DNA of 64,000 bases from Paraspadella gotoi (taxonomy: Eukaryota; Chaetognatha): assembly GCA_051294375.1 (NCBI GenBank), contig CM119266.1, positions 14,906,999-14,970,998 on the forward strand, read 5' to 3'. Under the pieces are notes generated by a model. That model saw only the letters and a program-made list of their open reading frames with translations, searched no databases and was not told the DNA's origin. The position numbers and the translations under genes are program-made. Each line of letters begins with the position of its first letter. Position 1 is the first letter of the stretch. Shown here piece by piece: positions 13,375-27,151 of this stretch.

Positions 13375-16300
13375 TCTTCTCATCTCTCTCTCTCTCTCTC
13401 TTCTCTCTCTTCTTAAGTCCCGATTCCATCGAACGCGTTGAATTTGGAAAAAAGGATCGTTTCTTTTTTTTATTCTCGTAAATGGAAAATAGACGGGATT
13501 TTGTTGGGTTCGATCCTAGAGGGGCTGAGAGGGTGGGGGGTGAGAGGGTGGAAGATCGTCCGAACTGAGAAGAGCCGAACAGAGGGTGAGGTTGTTGGAA
13601 AGGGTAAATTGAAACGGGGTAAGGCGGAGAGAGAAACGAATTGTAAGTTTCTGTTTCGAGGCTTGGGGGTTGGGAGATTTAAAGGCGGTGAGGGATTGAT
13701 TTGATTTTTTATCTGACAAAGAAACTGCGGGTTTGTAAATCTTTACTGAGGCTGGTATTGAACGGCCAGATGATCTAATAAAAAATATTTAAGACTTATT
13801 ATTAATTTATCATCGCAAAAACTCTTACGTTAAATGTTATGCGTGAATGTAACACTTTGTAAATACTAAAATTATAGTCGTCATTTTTGTGGGTCGACGA
13901 AGATTCATTTTTGGTACGGCTTTGGGCCCCCCAAGAAGGCGTTTTACCTACCGCCTGTTTTCCTCAAACTCCCCTTACCCACAGTGTTCCATCCTCCTCC
14001 TTGCCCTCTCTCTCGCGCCTGCAGGTTCCGTCGGGAATCTCGGGACGCGAATTTAATTCAAAGAGCCTTTTTCATTTCTGCCGACGCTTCGACGAAGGTT
14101 CGGGACGAGCGATGCCGACGTTCGGTGTCCCGGCAGATTGCCGGACGCTAAACCGCCCTCGATCCTGGAGTCGGGTTTGGGCGGAATATCGGCTCGGTTT
14201 GGGATAAAAAGGGCACCTTAATGAGGAAATTGAATAGGAAGATGTCCGTAATTTCGATTTTCTCGAGATTTCCTAGTGGATGGTCCGTGGTAATGTGGTG
14301 TGTGATGTTGGGCGACGAGTGGTTCTGGACGCGCAAAGGTACGAGGAAAGGTGTGTGGGCGGCCTTCGCGCGGGGGGAAGGACCCGAGGATAGAGGAAGG
14401 TCAAAAAGGTCAAGAGAGGAAAAAAAAAGGAAAAGGGGAAGGAGAGGAATGGAATAGAAAGGAAAAGGGAAAGAAAGAGAGTGAAGAAAATTTTAAAGGA
14501 GTGAAAACGAGGGTTTTCTCCAAGTTTTTAGTAAAAATATTTTCCCGCGAAAAATTTCAATTTTACTTTTTAGATCATAATTTTTGTTTTTTTTATTTAT
14601 TGTTTTGTTTTTTTTATTGAATAGGGTGATAGCGACGGAATTAGCAGACAATCAAAACCCAAATGGCGTCGAGCGATACTCCACTCCGATCCTTTATAAT
14701 TTCTTTTAGATTCATTGAATTCGTTTAAATATTTCACCAATGGGCGCATGCGTGGAATTCGGGGCGTCATAGTCTCTGCGAATTAATTAATTTAAGTCGA
14801 GCAATAAAAAAAAAAAAAAAGCCGCGAAAAAGTGAGAGAACAGAGAGAGGGGAGATCAAGTGGGGGGGGAATCGAGACGAAAAACCAAATTGCGGCTGAA
14901 AAGCATTTCGCTCTCATTGTTAAATTCTTGTTTCGGTCGTCGTCGTCGCGTCGTCGTCGTCGTCCTTTTTGATTAGTTCATCGTTCCTCAGCTGAGGGAT
15001 TGCAATCGATTGGACCAGCGAAGATTCTGCTTAAGACGAAGTGGAGGGAGGGCGAGGACCGGGGGCGGGTGGGGTGCTGTGGATTGGAAGTTGAAAAAAT
15101 TCGGTTGATGAGGGAAACGAACGCGGGGAAGGTAAGTTCAAGTTTTCGGACTAAGGGTAAGAAACATTGGCGGGTTGTTGAAGCAAAGTAGGAATGGAAA
15201 AGATTGAGTGACTGAAACGTCGGTGGATGAAGGGAGTGAATGGTCAGCCAAAGAAAAAACATTAATCGGAAAAAAGAAAAAAAAAAAAAACCGGCGAACT
15301 ATATTACAGTCCGATGTTTTTCTCATGAATAGGCCTCGACATGAAAGAAAAAAAAGCTAATCTCGGGCTAATAAAGGTCAGTTGGGGTCAAGAGGTCAAA
15401 ACCGTGCTGGGCAGAGTGATTTGAAAGGGTCAAGAATCAACGTGAGCCCTACTTTCATCACTCACCGCCGACTCGGAAATTAGAATGACATAAAAGAAAG
15501 CTCCGCAGCGCTGTCTATTCTTTTTTTCTCTTTCCTTTTCGCCATCTCTATCTTTGTCTCTCTCTCTCTCTCTCTCTTCTCCGTCGTCTCTCTCTCTCTC
15601 TCTCGTCTCTCCTCTCTCTCTCTCGTTCTCTCTCTCTCTTGCCTCGATCGTCTCTTCTCTCTCTCTCTCTTTCTTTCTTTCCGGCGTCGTCTCTCTAAAT
15701 CAACGGGTGTAAACTTTAAAGCCCCTGAGACAAAGAGACATTAACGTGAAATGACCATAGGAATAGCTGGAACGATCGAACGGGGGGAGCGTGAAGAAAG
15801 GGGGAGGGTGGATCGTTTGGGAAAATTTTGCCAACTGAATAAACATCAATTTGCGTTAAACTACCGTTAAATGAATGCGCGGGTTCGTCGATTTTTTAAT
15901 TAATAAACAATAAATAAGGATGAAAAGACGAGAACATAAACCGTCAAGTTCGAGATTTTCTCTTTTCCTCGCACGGATTGCTCCAATTTTTTAAGGGGAG
16001 GAGAATCAATTCTGTTAATTGTGGATAGTTTGCATGGAAAAGCGCCTTGGCCCTTAACAATCATTATCTCAAAGGTTTAGAGCACGAGGACTTGTGACAG
16101 GTGGATAATCGAAAAAAATTTTGAAAAAATAAATACGAGACCCTGCACTTTCGAGTTTACAGTTAATACGTGTTTCAACTACATACAGTGATGAGAAGAT
16201 GTTATGACGGTCAGAAATCAGTGAAATCTTTTTATGTTTAAAATAACTTTACCGTATTTTTTTCCCTAAGAAAAAAATCTTAAAAGAAAGGACCAAGCTT

Positions 16301-17033
16301 GCCTCAATGACAGACAAGGATATGTGGGATGCGATGATAACCAAAATATTGATGCGATGATAAGCCAAAGGATTGGATGTGATAATAACAGGCAAATGAT
16401 TGATGCTATGCATAGGTCAATTCATTGACGTGATGAATCATTTCTATCTATAAAATAAAACATACAAATGCGTGTAATGAGTGAAAGAGAGAGAGAGGAG
16501 GAAGAGAGAGAGAGAGAGATAGAAGCTGGAGAGACGCTGCAGAGCCGGAAACTTCGTTTTTTGTAAAAAAAAATAGAGATAGAGAGAGAGTTATGTATTA
16601 GAGAGAGAGAGAGAGAAGAGAGCCGGAACTCGTTTACCTCTTTTACATGTCGTTTGAAGTTGTTTTTCCGACTTCACAGCCCCGGAGTCCGCGCCGTTCG
16701 AAGAACGTTGCCGCGTAAACCTTGAAATTTTGACGAGGAGATTTCGAACTGAATGTTTCGCGCGCTGATCTCGAAGATAAATCAATGAATAAAAAAAGAT
16801 TTTGAATAAATAAAAAATAAAATAATGAAAGATGAATAAGCCAGAAAGAGAGGAAACTTTATTGTACAGGAAAATCCGGTAAAACCAATATTCGGAACGG
16901 GCAAGAAGATGTTAAATGGTGAAGGGTCTTAAACGAACTACCTAGAGACGGTCCCTGCTCTCTCCCTCTCGTCTCTTCTCTCTGTAAAAAGAAAAGAAAT
17001 TGCAAAAGCCGCTAAACTAACTCAGATATCGGT

Positions 17034-17081
<48 letters not shown>

Positions 17082-18096
17082 TATATACAAGGGTAAGGCA
17101 TATACATTTATCACTTAGTGACCGGTGGTAAGAAAAAGGGAATAGCTAAAATTTTTTTGTAAAAAAAAGAGATAAGAGAGTGAGAGTTTTTCCGCGCCAA
17201 CGAGACGCAATATTAGGTTCAGACACTCGTTTATATCGGTTTCACGTTGCTCGCAAGGACGGGCTGCGTGATTCTCGGTCAAGTTTATTAGGTCATGTTC
17301 CTCGCATTGTTTACTCGTTGGCCGCACAACGCAACGGCAACGAAATGAAGGTCAAGTAAGTTATTCTTCACATTTTCTTCAAAAAAAATCCACGAAAATC
17401 TCAGATGGTAATTTGGGATTTTTGTATTTTTTTAAAGTTTTTAAAAGTTTTTAAAAGAAAAAAATAATCTGAAATTTTCAAAAAACGAATGATCAACAGC
17501 TAGAAGATCATCGGCAGAGAGAGAGAGAGACAACAGAGAGACACAGAAGAGACAAAAGCAATTCAAATCATTTTTTATTTAAATAATCAAAAAACCTATT
17601 ATAAATAGTAAACTGGGGATTAATATAACAAACCAATGAAGCAAGTATAAAGATTTTTTCTGCAATTCTCTGAACCTAAAAAGTAACTAAACCAAAAAAG
17701 AGACACTGAAAGAAAGTGACACAATTTTAAAAGTTCATTAGGGAAGGAGCATCAGGGAGCAAGGAGGAATCGTCTGCTGAGATGAGCTTCAAATTAAATG
17801 CGCAAATGTAAATCTTGAAATTTTTGTTTCGTCTTTTGTCAGATGAATTAAATAATCTAATAAAAAATTATAAAATTGTTTATTAGCTGTTAAAATTATT
17901 GTTTCATTTACTAAAATTTTTAGTTTAGATTAAATGAAATATTAAATCTCGTTTGCCCAAATTGCAAATTTACCTGGGATAATCGCATTTTTAGATCCAT
18001 GGTAAGTAGACTCAACTTGACTTGTGATTCCATGAGCCTCATGATGAGGAGATTAAAAACCTTTGAAGCTTTCTACGTAAAACTTATCTGAGAAAG
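12673..18096. other. no supported gene; right part of duplication A, then unique DNA
   Basis: 12673-15996 belongs to duplication A. It contains CT-rich blocks at 13290-13410 and 15555-15675 and a (GTC)-rich patch near 14940. One frame from ~15000 ends at a good donor (GGGGAAG|GTAAGTTC, ~15130) but has no clear start. 15997-18096 is single-copy in this window, AT-rich, and includes a degenerate minisatellite and GA tracts. Confidence 0.55.
16328..16445. repeat. degenerate ~25-bp minisatellite
   Basis: About five decayed units built on GATGCGATGATAA followed by a CCAAA-like segment and ATTG. Successive units drift (GATGTGATAATAA, GATGCTATGCATA, GACGTGATGAA). Confidence 0.65.
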
Positions 18097-18121
18097 NNNN
18101 NNNNNNNNNNNNNNNNNNNNN
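18097..18121. other. 25-N assembly gap
   Basis: Exactly 25 N. The left side is unique DNA; the right side matches 12888 onward in copy A1. Three further gaps in the window have the same fixed length. Confidence 0.99.
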
Positions 18122-18498
18122 CAGATGAGATCAGCATCAGATCATCTTTTTGAAACTATCTTCGATTCCTCATCAGTTTCGTCATCTTTATCATCTTCAT
18201 CTTCGACGTCGTCGTCCCTCTCTCTCTCTTCAACGTCCATGAACTCGGAATAATTATCCTCGCTCGTTTTTCCATCGGATCAAAATTTCTAGCGCCAGAA
18301 TATATTTATTTATTTTTATCTTGGAAGGAACGATAAAAAAAAAAAGAGCAGACATCGTCGCGATTATTCCTTTTATTTTATTTTGCTTTTTCTCTCTCTT
18401 TTCTTGCTCTTTTTTGACAAAAAAAATGCGCATAAAACATGAGAAAAGATCTCTCTACATTAGTTTCCACTTCTCAATGCCTTATTAGCATCGGCGAA
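18122..18498 (+). repeat. third, partial copy of duplication A
   Basis: Matches ~12888-13271 of copy A1 with scattered indels, and breaks off within GCATCGGCGAA. Satellite array 1 starts immediately afterwards. In A1 and A2 the same point continues into GCAAGAATGAC with no satellite. This piece therefore gives the left flank of the array. Confidence 0.9.
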
Positions 18499-21400
18499 AG
18501 CAGAGAAGATTTCCCGCAGCTTTGGTTCAAAAATAAGCCCTGTTTTCTGCAGCAAAAAGATCATTCTGGCCATGAAAAATCCCTTTTAATATTTTTAGTA
18601 AAATAGTCCTGCCAACAGGAATTGATTCCTGCTTGTTAGTTGGAAAAAGGAATTTTGTCTAAGATTTGTTTGAGAATGGACTGTTCCTGCCAGCAAAAAA
18701 ATCATTCTTGTCATGAAATCCCCTTAATATTTTTAGTTAAATAAGTCCTGCAACGAGGATATTCCCTGGCTGTGGAAGAAAAAAATCCCCTGCAAAAAGA
18801 TTTCCTAAAGATTTTGTTTGAAATGTGTTTGCCAGCTTGTGAAATTCATTTAATATTTTGGTTAGTCCTGCCCAACAGGAATTATTCCTGCTGTGAGAAA
18901 AAATCCTGCAAGATTCCTAGTTTTTTTTGAAAAATGACTGTTCCTGGCAAGAAAAATCATTTCCCTGCCATGAAATCCCCTTTACTATTTTTAGTAAAAT
19001 AGTCCTGCGAGATATTCCTGCTGTGAAAAAAAAATCGTGCTAATAAGATTTCCTAAGATTTGTTTGGAAATGACGTGGTTCCTGCCAGCAAAAAATCATT
19101 CCTGATGAAAAATCCTTTAATATATATTAAGTAACATAGTCCTGCCAACAGAAATGTATCCTAGACTGTGGAAAAAGAAGAAATCCTTGCTAATAAGAAG
19201 TTGTTCCTAAGATTTTGTTTTTGAAAAAATGAACTTGTTCCTGCGTATTGCTGTAATTAATCCCTTTGAATATTTTTTAGTAGAATATAGTGCCTGTCCA
19301 AGATTATACCTGGCTGTGAGAAAAATTGTTAGTTTATTGGTTTGGATATTGAAAAATGACTGTTCCTGCCAGCAAAGAGTCATTCCGCTGGCCGATGAAA
19401 AATCCCCTTTAGATATTTTTAGTAAAATAGTCCGCCAACAGAATTATTCCTGCTGTGGTCATGCCAAATTAGAGATATTGATTTTGTTGTGTTAAATGGA
19501 CTGTTGCTGCAGCAAAAAATGCATTCTGCCATATATTTATTTTTAGTAAAAGTAGTCCTGCAACGAAAATATCCGCTGCTGTGAGAAAAATCTGCAAAAG
19601 ATTTCCTAAGATTTTGTTTGAAAAAATGAACTGTTCCTGGTGCCAACAAAAAAATCAGTGTCTCTGCCATGAAAAATCGCCCCCCTTTAATATTTTAGTG
19701 AAATGTCATGGCCAACAGAAAATTAATCCTGCTGTGAGAAAAAATCTGCTATAGATTCCGAGCTTTGGTGTCATAAAATAGCCTGTTCCTGCAGCAAAAA
19801 ATCATTCTGCCATGAAAATTCCCCTTTATATTTTTAGTAAAATAGTCTTGCAACAGAAAATATTCTGCTGTGAGAAAAAATATCCTGCAAAAAGATTTCT
19901 CAGATTTTGGTTTGAAAATGACTGTTCCTGCCTCACAAAAAATCATTCCTGCCATGAAAAATCCCTTTAATATTAGTAAATGTTGCCACAGAAATTAATT
20001 CCTGCTGTGGAAAAAAATCGTTAGCATTTCCTTGGATTTTGTTTGAATGACTGTTTTGCCAGCAAAAAGTCATTCCTAGCCATGAAAATCCCCTTTAATA
20101 TTTTTAGTTTATATCCCTGCCAACAGGAATTAATTCCTGCTGTGAGAAAAAAAATCCTGCCAAAAATTTCCTTTTCGATTTTGTTTGAAAATGCCTGTTT
20201 CCTGCCAGCAAAAAAGTCATGTCCTGCCATGAAAAATCCCTTTTAATATTTTTATTTCTGCCAACGAGGAATTATTCCTGCTGTGAGAAAAATTCCTGCC
20301 AAAAAGATTTTCCTAACATTTTGTTTGAAAAATGACTGTTCCTGCAGCTCATTATGTGTTTTATTTTTAGTAAAATAGTCTGGTTATTCGCCTGGTGAGA
20401 AAAAAATCTGCCAAAAAGATTTCCTAAGTATTTAGATTTGAAAATGAACTGTTCCTGCCAGCAAAAATCATTCCTGCCGATGAAAAATCCCCTTTAACTG
20501 ATTTTTAAGTAAAATAGTCTGCAACAGAAATTAATACCTGCCTTGTGGAAAAAAAAATCCGCTAATAAGATTTCCTAAGATTTTGTTTGAAAAATGACTG
20601 TTCCTAGCCAAGCAAAAAAGTTCATTCATGCCATGAAAAATCCCCTTTAATTTTTAAGTAAAATAGTCCCTGCCAAATAGAAATTAAATCCTGCTGTGAG
20701 AAAAAAAATCCTGCTAATAAGATTTCCTTGGATTTTGGTTTGAAAAATGACTGTTCCCAGCCAGCAAAAAATCAATTCCTGCATAAAATCCCCTTTAATA
20801 TTTTTAAGTAAAATAGTCCTGCCACAGAAAATATTCTGCTGTGAAGAAAAATCCTGGTCCGAAAAGATTTCCTCAGATTTTGTTTGAAAAATGACTGTTC
20901 CTGCAAACCAAAAATCATTCCTGCCATGAAAATTTTTTTTTTTGTAATAGTCTGCCAACAGAAATTAATCCTGCTGTGATGAAAAAAATCCTCTAATAAG
21001 AATTTCCTTGGATTTTATTTGAAAAAATGACTGTTCCTTGCCAAAGCAAAAAAGTCATTTCCTGCCATGAAAAATCCCCTATTAAATATTTTTAGTAAAA
21101 TAGTCCCTGCCAACAAGGATTTATTCCCTGCTGTGAGAAAAAAATCCTGCAGATTTCCTAAGATTTTGTTTGAAAAATGACTGTTTCCTGCCAGCAAAAG
21201 TTATTCTGCATGAAAATCGCCTTATATTTTTAGGAATATGTTAGCCAACAGAAAATATTCTCTGAGGAGATTTGGTTTGATTTTGTTTGAAAATGACTGT
21301 TCCTGCCAAAAAAATCATTCCTGCCGATGAGAAAATCCCCTTTTTTTGTGGATTAATCCTGCTGTGAGAAAATAATCCTGCTATAAGATTTCCCAGAGCT

Positions 21401-22150
21401 TTTGTGTTCAGAAAATTGCCTGTTCCCTGAGCAAAATATCAATTATAGCCATGAAAAAATCCCTTAATATTTTTAGTAATGTCTGCGCAACAGGATTATT
21501 GTGTGGAATATCCCTGCCAAAAGATTTCCTAAGATTTTGTTTGAAAAAATGACTGTTCCTGCGCAGCAAAAAATCATTCCTGCTGAAAATCGTTTTATTT
21601 TTAGTAAAATGTTGGAAATATTCCTGCTGTGGAGAAAAAAATCCTGGCCAAAAGTTGTTTTGTTTGGACATGTTTGTATTATAGCCATGAAAAATCCGCC
21701 TTTAATATTTTTAGATATAAATAGTCCTGCCAACAGAAATTAAATCCTGTGATGAGAAAAAAATCCTGCTATAAGATTTCCTTGGATGTTTTGTTGAAAA
21801 ATGAAACTGTTCCTAGCAGCCCAAAATGTATACCCCTGCCATGAAAAATCCCTTTAATATTTTTAGAAATAGTCGCTGTCTGCCAACTGAAATTAATCAC
21901 TGCTGTTAAAGAAAAAAAGTCCTGCTAATAAATTTCCATTCCTTTTTTGGTTTCAATCCTGCAGGAGTGATATCCTGCCTGTAAAAAAAGATGGACCAAT
22001 CAAAAAAAAACGTTCTGCCAATATATCAATCCTGCTAGAATCCCGTGATTACCAATCAGAGTGATCCTCCTAGTCCTGCTATCAATATTTTTCGAATTCG
22101 TAGTTTTTTATCCTAAATTGAATTGACCATCCTGCCAATGAGCAGAAACC
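18499..22150 (+). repeat. TCCTGCC satellite array 1
   Basis: About 25 tandem units of roughly 145 bp. The landmark order is AGTCCTGCCAACAGAAATTA, TTCCTGCTGTGAGAAAA, TCCTGCCAAAAAGATTTCC, then GATTTTGTTTG, GACTGTTCCTGCCAGC, ATTCCTGCCATG and CCCCTTTAATATTTTTAG. Units here differ by many single-base indels, much more than in array 2. The last ~190 bp degenerate into a distinct terminal region ending CCTGCCAATGAGCAGAAACC. There is no coding frame; open frames rich in AGMIFCWQEQSFF are translations of the repeat. Confidence 0.95.
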
Positions 22151-22304
22151 TAGGTTTCGGTGTAAATAAAACATCGAGAATTAAAGAAACAGAAAATATC
22201 CGAATAAACTGGTTTCGGGCGCGTCAGTTTGGTTTAGGAATTAAGTCAAGAACTCTTCTCTCTCTGCTCTCTCTCTCTCATCTCATTCTCTCTCATTTAT
22301 CATG

Positions 22305-22337
<33 letters not shown>

Positions 22338-23188
22338 CGTCACGATCGTTATTTTTATATGTTCATTATATCCTTTGAAAGAAACACGAAAGATCGAGTT
22401 TTAGGCGAGAACCGGCAGTGGAGTTTTAGTCATCATCTCGTTTTTCGACGATCGGGAGGCGAATCAATGACCGATTCATTCATCGAATGTTGCCAGGGCT
22501 TATAAACAAAAATATACAAGTTTTTTTTTATATATCGCTGGTCCCGGGGTTCGATCTCATTCATTAGTCAATTAACTGCTCCACGTCCAGACGATTTGTA
22601 ACTTTTTTGTCGACGTAATGGCTGCATCCTGAGCCCCAGCGATAAGAATTAAGCAGCCTTCGAGTGGGAGCGTCATTGAGAGGGGGATGACGTCTGTCTA
22701 ATGCTCTTTCTTTCTTTCTCTCTTTCTATCTTTTACTTTATTTTTTCTCGACTTGTTAATAGAAAGAGAGCACATAGTTTTCTGTTTAGTTTATGTTAGA
22801 AGTAATATGGGGGAATTTAAATAGTTAGGGCAACTGAAGACTTAGTCAGGGGGTGGAGGCGCCCGAAAATTAAAATCAAAATCGATCTCTATCTCCTCTC
22901 TTCTCTCTTTCTCCTCTCTCTCTCCCGCCCCGTCGCCGGAGAGAAGGAGAGCGAGACGAAGCAGAGTCATTCCACGCTATAAAGCATTTATAATCAAGCG
23001 CTGTCTATAAAAAAGAAATGGAGAGAGAGAGAAAGGAGAGATATGAGAAAAAGAGAAAATCACTTAAACGCTCGGGATTCGAGAGGCCGAGACGCCAAAC
23101 CCGGAAAAATAAAAAGGAGCCGAAATGAAAAGAAGAAAATGTTATATCGCTTTTGAATTTTCATATCGAAGGAGGAGAAGAGGAGGGA

Positions 23189-23242
<54 letters not shown>

Positions 23243-23410
23243 GGAGAGAGAGAGAGAGAGAAATCATGCCGGATGGAAAACGATAGAGTTAGAAACTCGT
23301 CGAATATTTTTCGTCTGTCTATCTTGTCTCCAATCTCCATCTTTTTGTTATCGGTGTCCGAGTTATTTTCTCCGTATTTTTTTACGCCAAAATCGGTTAA
23401 ATGTGGAGAG

Positions 23411-23480
<70 letters not shown>

Positions 23481-25781
23481 TATATATATATATATTATAT
23501 TTTTTTTTTTAAAAGGGTTTTTAAGAGTTGTAACGTCACCAAATTGCAATTTGTTTTCACATATTTTGGGAGGACGTCTTTGTGCTAAAATATGTCGCTA
23601 TCCCGGTCCTTTGACTTTGTTAAAATAACAGCGCCCCAAGTTTTCCGTACACCGACGTATCCTGACTTGGTTCATGGTTTTCAATCGTCCTTGCCCAATC
23701 GTTATCAATCGTAAAGGGTTTCGACCGAACTGCTTCGCGCGCCACCCAGCCACGGCAAAAAAAAGAAAAAAAGAACTGGCGTGCGCTAAATGACCGCAAA
23801 GAAACTGCGTGTTCGAATTTGAATTGAAAAATATAGTACCGGCTGTTTTTTTACATGGTTTAAATAATGATTTTAAAACCAGCTTCTTTTTTTGTCTCAC
23901 CAATTTTGCAATTTCTCGTTGGGGGCGTGGCTAAAAACGGAGCCGTCTCTCTTAACGGTCAGTCCCCTCGTTTTTCGTTTCACTTTTTAACCAGCACTTC
24001 CGTTTTTTTTTAATTTTTCTTTTCAATTATCTTTTTTTATCAGGCCGCCGTTCTCGACGGGATTGACGCCAAGCTCCAATCCCGGGCCTGTTGATGATCA
24101 ACGACGGTAGATGAGGCTTCCTTCGAGAGCACCGGATAGTCATCGAGACGTCTGTTCGCACTTCGGTCGACCGCTTTCGCCGCTTTACGCCGCCTCCCTT
24201 GTCCCACCGTCACCGGCCCGTCGTTCCCTTCAAACCGCCAGGCTGCCGCCGCGAAAACGCCACGCAACGCCGGGCGGCCGTGGCGCGGTGCGGGAACCCG
24301 CGGTGTTAATAATTTTGGTGATTTTAAACTCATTTTTTTGTAGGTCGTCATTCGCAAATAAAGACGTTTTGGTTTCCGGCCTCTCTTCTCTTTTTTCGAA
24401 AGAAAAATAAAAAGAAAAAAAGGGAAGAAAGAGTTTGAATGAAATTTTTTCGTTCTTCGACTTGAAAAAACGTGAAAAAATTCCTGGGCTTCTTTTTTCT
24501 TAACGGAGAAAAAAGGTGGAAGGAGGGCAAAAATATTGGTGAAAGAGAGGGTGGGTGGTAAGGAAGGTGGGGAAATGACTAGGTAAGAAAGTGTGGAAGT
24601 GTGGGGCGCGATTGGCAGGGAGTGAAGGGTGAAAATAGAGAGAGTGATTAAGAAGAAAAGATAAAGGATCTGAAGACTAAGGAAAGACAAGCTGTCTCAT
24701 AAAGACTTCATCAGACTCGTCTGCGTACTTAAGCAGGTATCAGGCTATAATAGGAAGAATGATTACTCCTTTCCATTATTATAGTTAAAAGAAAGGGTGC
24801 TTGAAAATGTCAGGTTTACAGTCTATATTTATTGTAATATTATTAATACATCAATTTTTTAGATGGAGTACTAGTGGATTTGTGTTTTTCGTCAATACTG
24901 AAAAAACATCTTCATGTTAAATCTTACTAATCAGAACAAGCTCCATTTTGATTTTTTCTCCTCACTTTAATAACCTTTTATTATATGCGTTTTTATTTTT
25001 CTCAACATTACGGTCTTCACGCTTCATAATCTATCGTCAACTCTTAGAATCACGAAAGATGGATAGTCAACACTTCCTATTAATCATGTAATGTCTGGAG
25101 AAGAATTCGGTTTAGTCGAAAAATATTCCGAAGATTGAAAATTACGAAAACACTCAGCAGATTAAATTATAATAAAACGGGAAGCTTGATAAACGTAGGA
25201 GATATCCGTCACACGACTTTTAAGAGGAGGAAACAGTGAACTCGGAAGAACGAAAGAACAGAGATTTCTTCGTCTGAAAAGCATATTTCCTATTTTTTGC
25301 GTGAACCGACCTGCATGTTAATTTGGAGATTCAAGCAACCAGCGAATCGTGCGACGACATATATATCTAGTAGTCTCTAACATCCTCTCCCTTTAATTGA
25401 AAGAAGAAGAAAGGAGAGAGAGAAGGAAGGACGACATGGAGCGAGGCAAAAGCATTAAAGAGGAGAAGTTGTTTCTTCTATTCTGCGTCTTATCATACGT
25501 GGTTCCCAGATGCACTCAAACCACGTTTCCCAATTAACACGAGACCGTGGTTAAAAAGATATGTTAACAAGTAAAGTCTTTTAACCAACTTGCCCGAGAT
25601 TACGAACGCGGCTACCTCTTTCCTCTTCTTTCTTTATCTTTCCGCTCTCTCCTCTCTATCTTCTCTCCCTCTTTTTCTCTCTCTTTCTCTTTATTGTTAA
25701 CTAGAGGAGGAAAATATAATAAGACAGAAAGGAAAGAGAGAAGAGAGAGAGAAGAAGTAGAGAGAGAGAGAAGAAGAGAGA

Positions 25782-25814
<33 letters not shown>

Positions 25815-26182
25815 GAGCAAAAAGAAAAGGGAAAGAAAGAAAGTGGAAAAAAATATAAAGAAAAAGGAAAGAAAGCGATGAGAGGTTGTGAAATTGAAAT
25901 TCAAGGCAACCTTCTTTTTTTTTTCTTTTCCTCAAGAAAGCCGCTATTTCGCGTGGCGCAGTTTCATCTCGAAAATTTGTGAAGCGCAGGCAGCGTATTA
26001 ATTACATCATTTTTTTTCTTCACATTAACCGGAGATAAAATTGAAAGACGCTTTTTCAGGCGAACAACGAGCTTTTTTAATAACATTTTTTAAAAAACTT
26101 ACGAAGGCCTCAAATATTGAAATATAAAAGAGCCCTGAAATTCCCAATTACCACGCTTCTTCTCATTTTCTCTCCAGAATCG

Positions 26183-27119
26183 TTACTGGATGGCCACAGT
26201 CGCCGTGATGGACCCCCCCCGTATGACCACCCGTGATGCCCACCCGTTAATGACCCACCTCGTGGTGAACCGTATTCGTTAGTGTGACCGTGGTGACCGT
26301 CGTGATATGTAAGACTGACGGTTGTCCGTGTCCTATAGGCCGCTGACCGTAGGCGGGGCCATACACCTCCGTAGCCCATAGGCTTATTTGGAAAACGAAG
26401 GAAAAGATTTAAATTAGAAATATTGTTCGTTTTGTGATATAAGCTGGATTATGTCCGTTTCTCACTGTTGTGGGCTGGACGTAAACGGTGCGGCGGCAGG
26501 CGGCCGCCAATGACGACTGTTTTCGCCGGTTTGCCTTGTGGTGCTGGACCATACAATGGTGCGGCGGCGGCTGCGGCGGGAGCACCTTAAGCGGGGCGCC
26601 TGCGGTAAGGCTGCTGGGCCTCGCTGTCCCTGTGGCGCGGTAAGCCCGGCGGCGGTTGGCATAGCCCGGGGGGGGCGGCTGGTAGTGGGGGCGCACGGGC
26701 TGAGGGGGCGGCGCCCGACTTGTCCCGCGGGGCCGGCGGGCGGCGCCCCGGTCAATCTCGATGATTCTTCTCCGCTTTCCTTGTGTCTGAGGTTGAAAGC
26801 GGAGAGAGAAGGAGAAAGAGGAGAATGGAGAGGAGAGAGGGGAGGAAGAAGGAATATGAGAAAAAGAAGGAGGGAAAGGGAGGAGAAGAAGTAAGAAGGA
26901 GGATATTGGAGAGGAGAAAGAGAGGAAAGGGAATATTGAGGAAAGAGAGTGGAGGAAAGGAAGGAAGAAAGAAAAAAATATAATATTCCTCTAAATCGTT
27001 TCTCGCCCTCGTTAACCTCTCTCTCATTCTCTCTCTCTCTCTCTCTCCCTTCCTCTCTTCGCCTTCTCCTCCTCTTCCATCTCTCTCTTCTCTCTCTCCT
27101 TTCCTTCTCTCTCCCTCTA

Positions 27120-27151
<32 letters not shown>

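Noticed and set aside
18499-22150. Possible CRISPR array because of regularly spaced short repeats
   Set aside because: The sequence between TCCTGCC blocks is itself repeated from unit to unit, the genome is eukaryotic, and there are no cas genes.
22100-22160. Helitron 3' end because CTAG follows the array terminus
   Set aside because: No hairpin precedes it, the next base is not the expected T, and the second array's end lacks CTRR.
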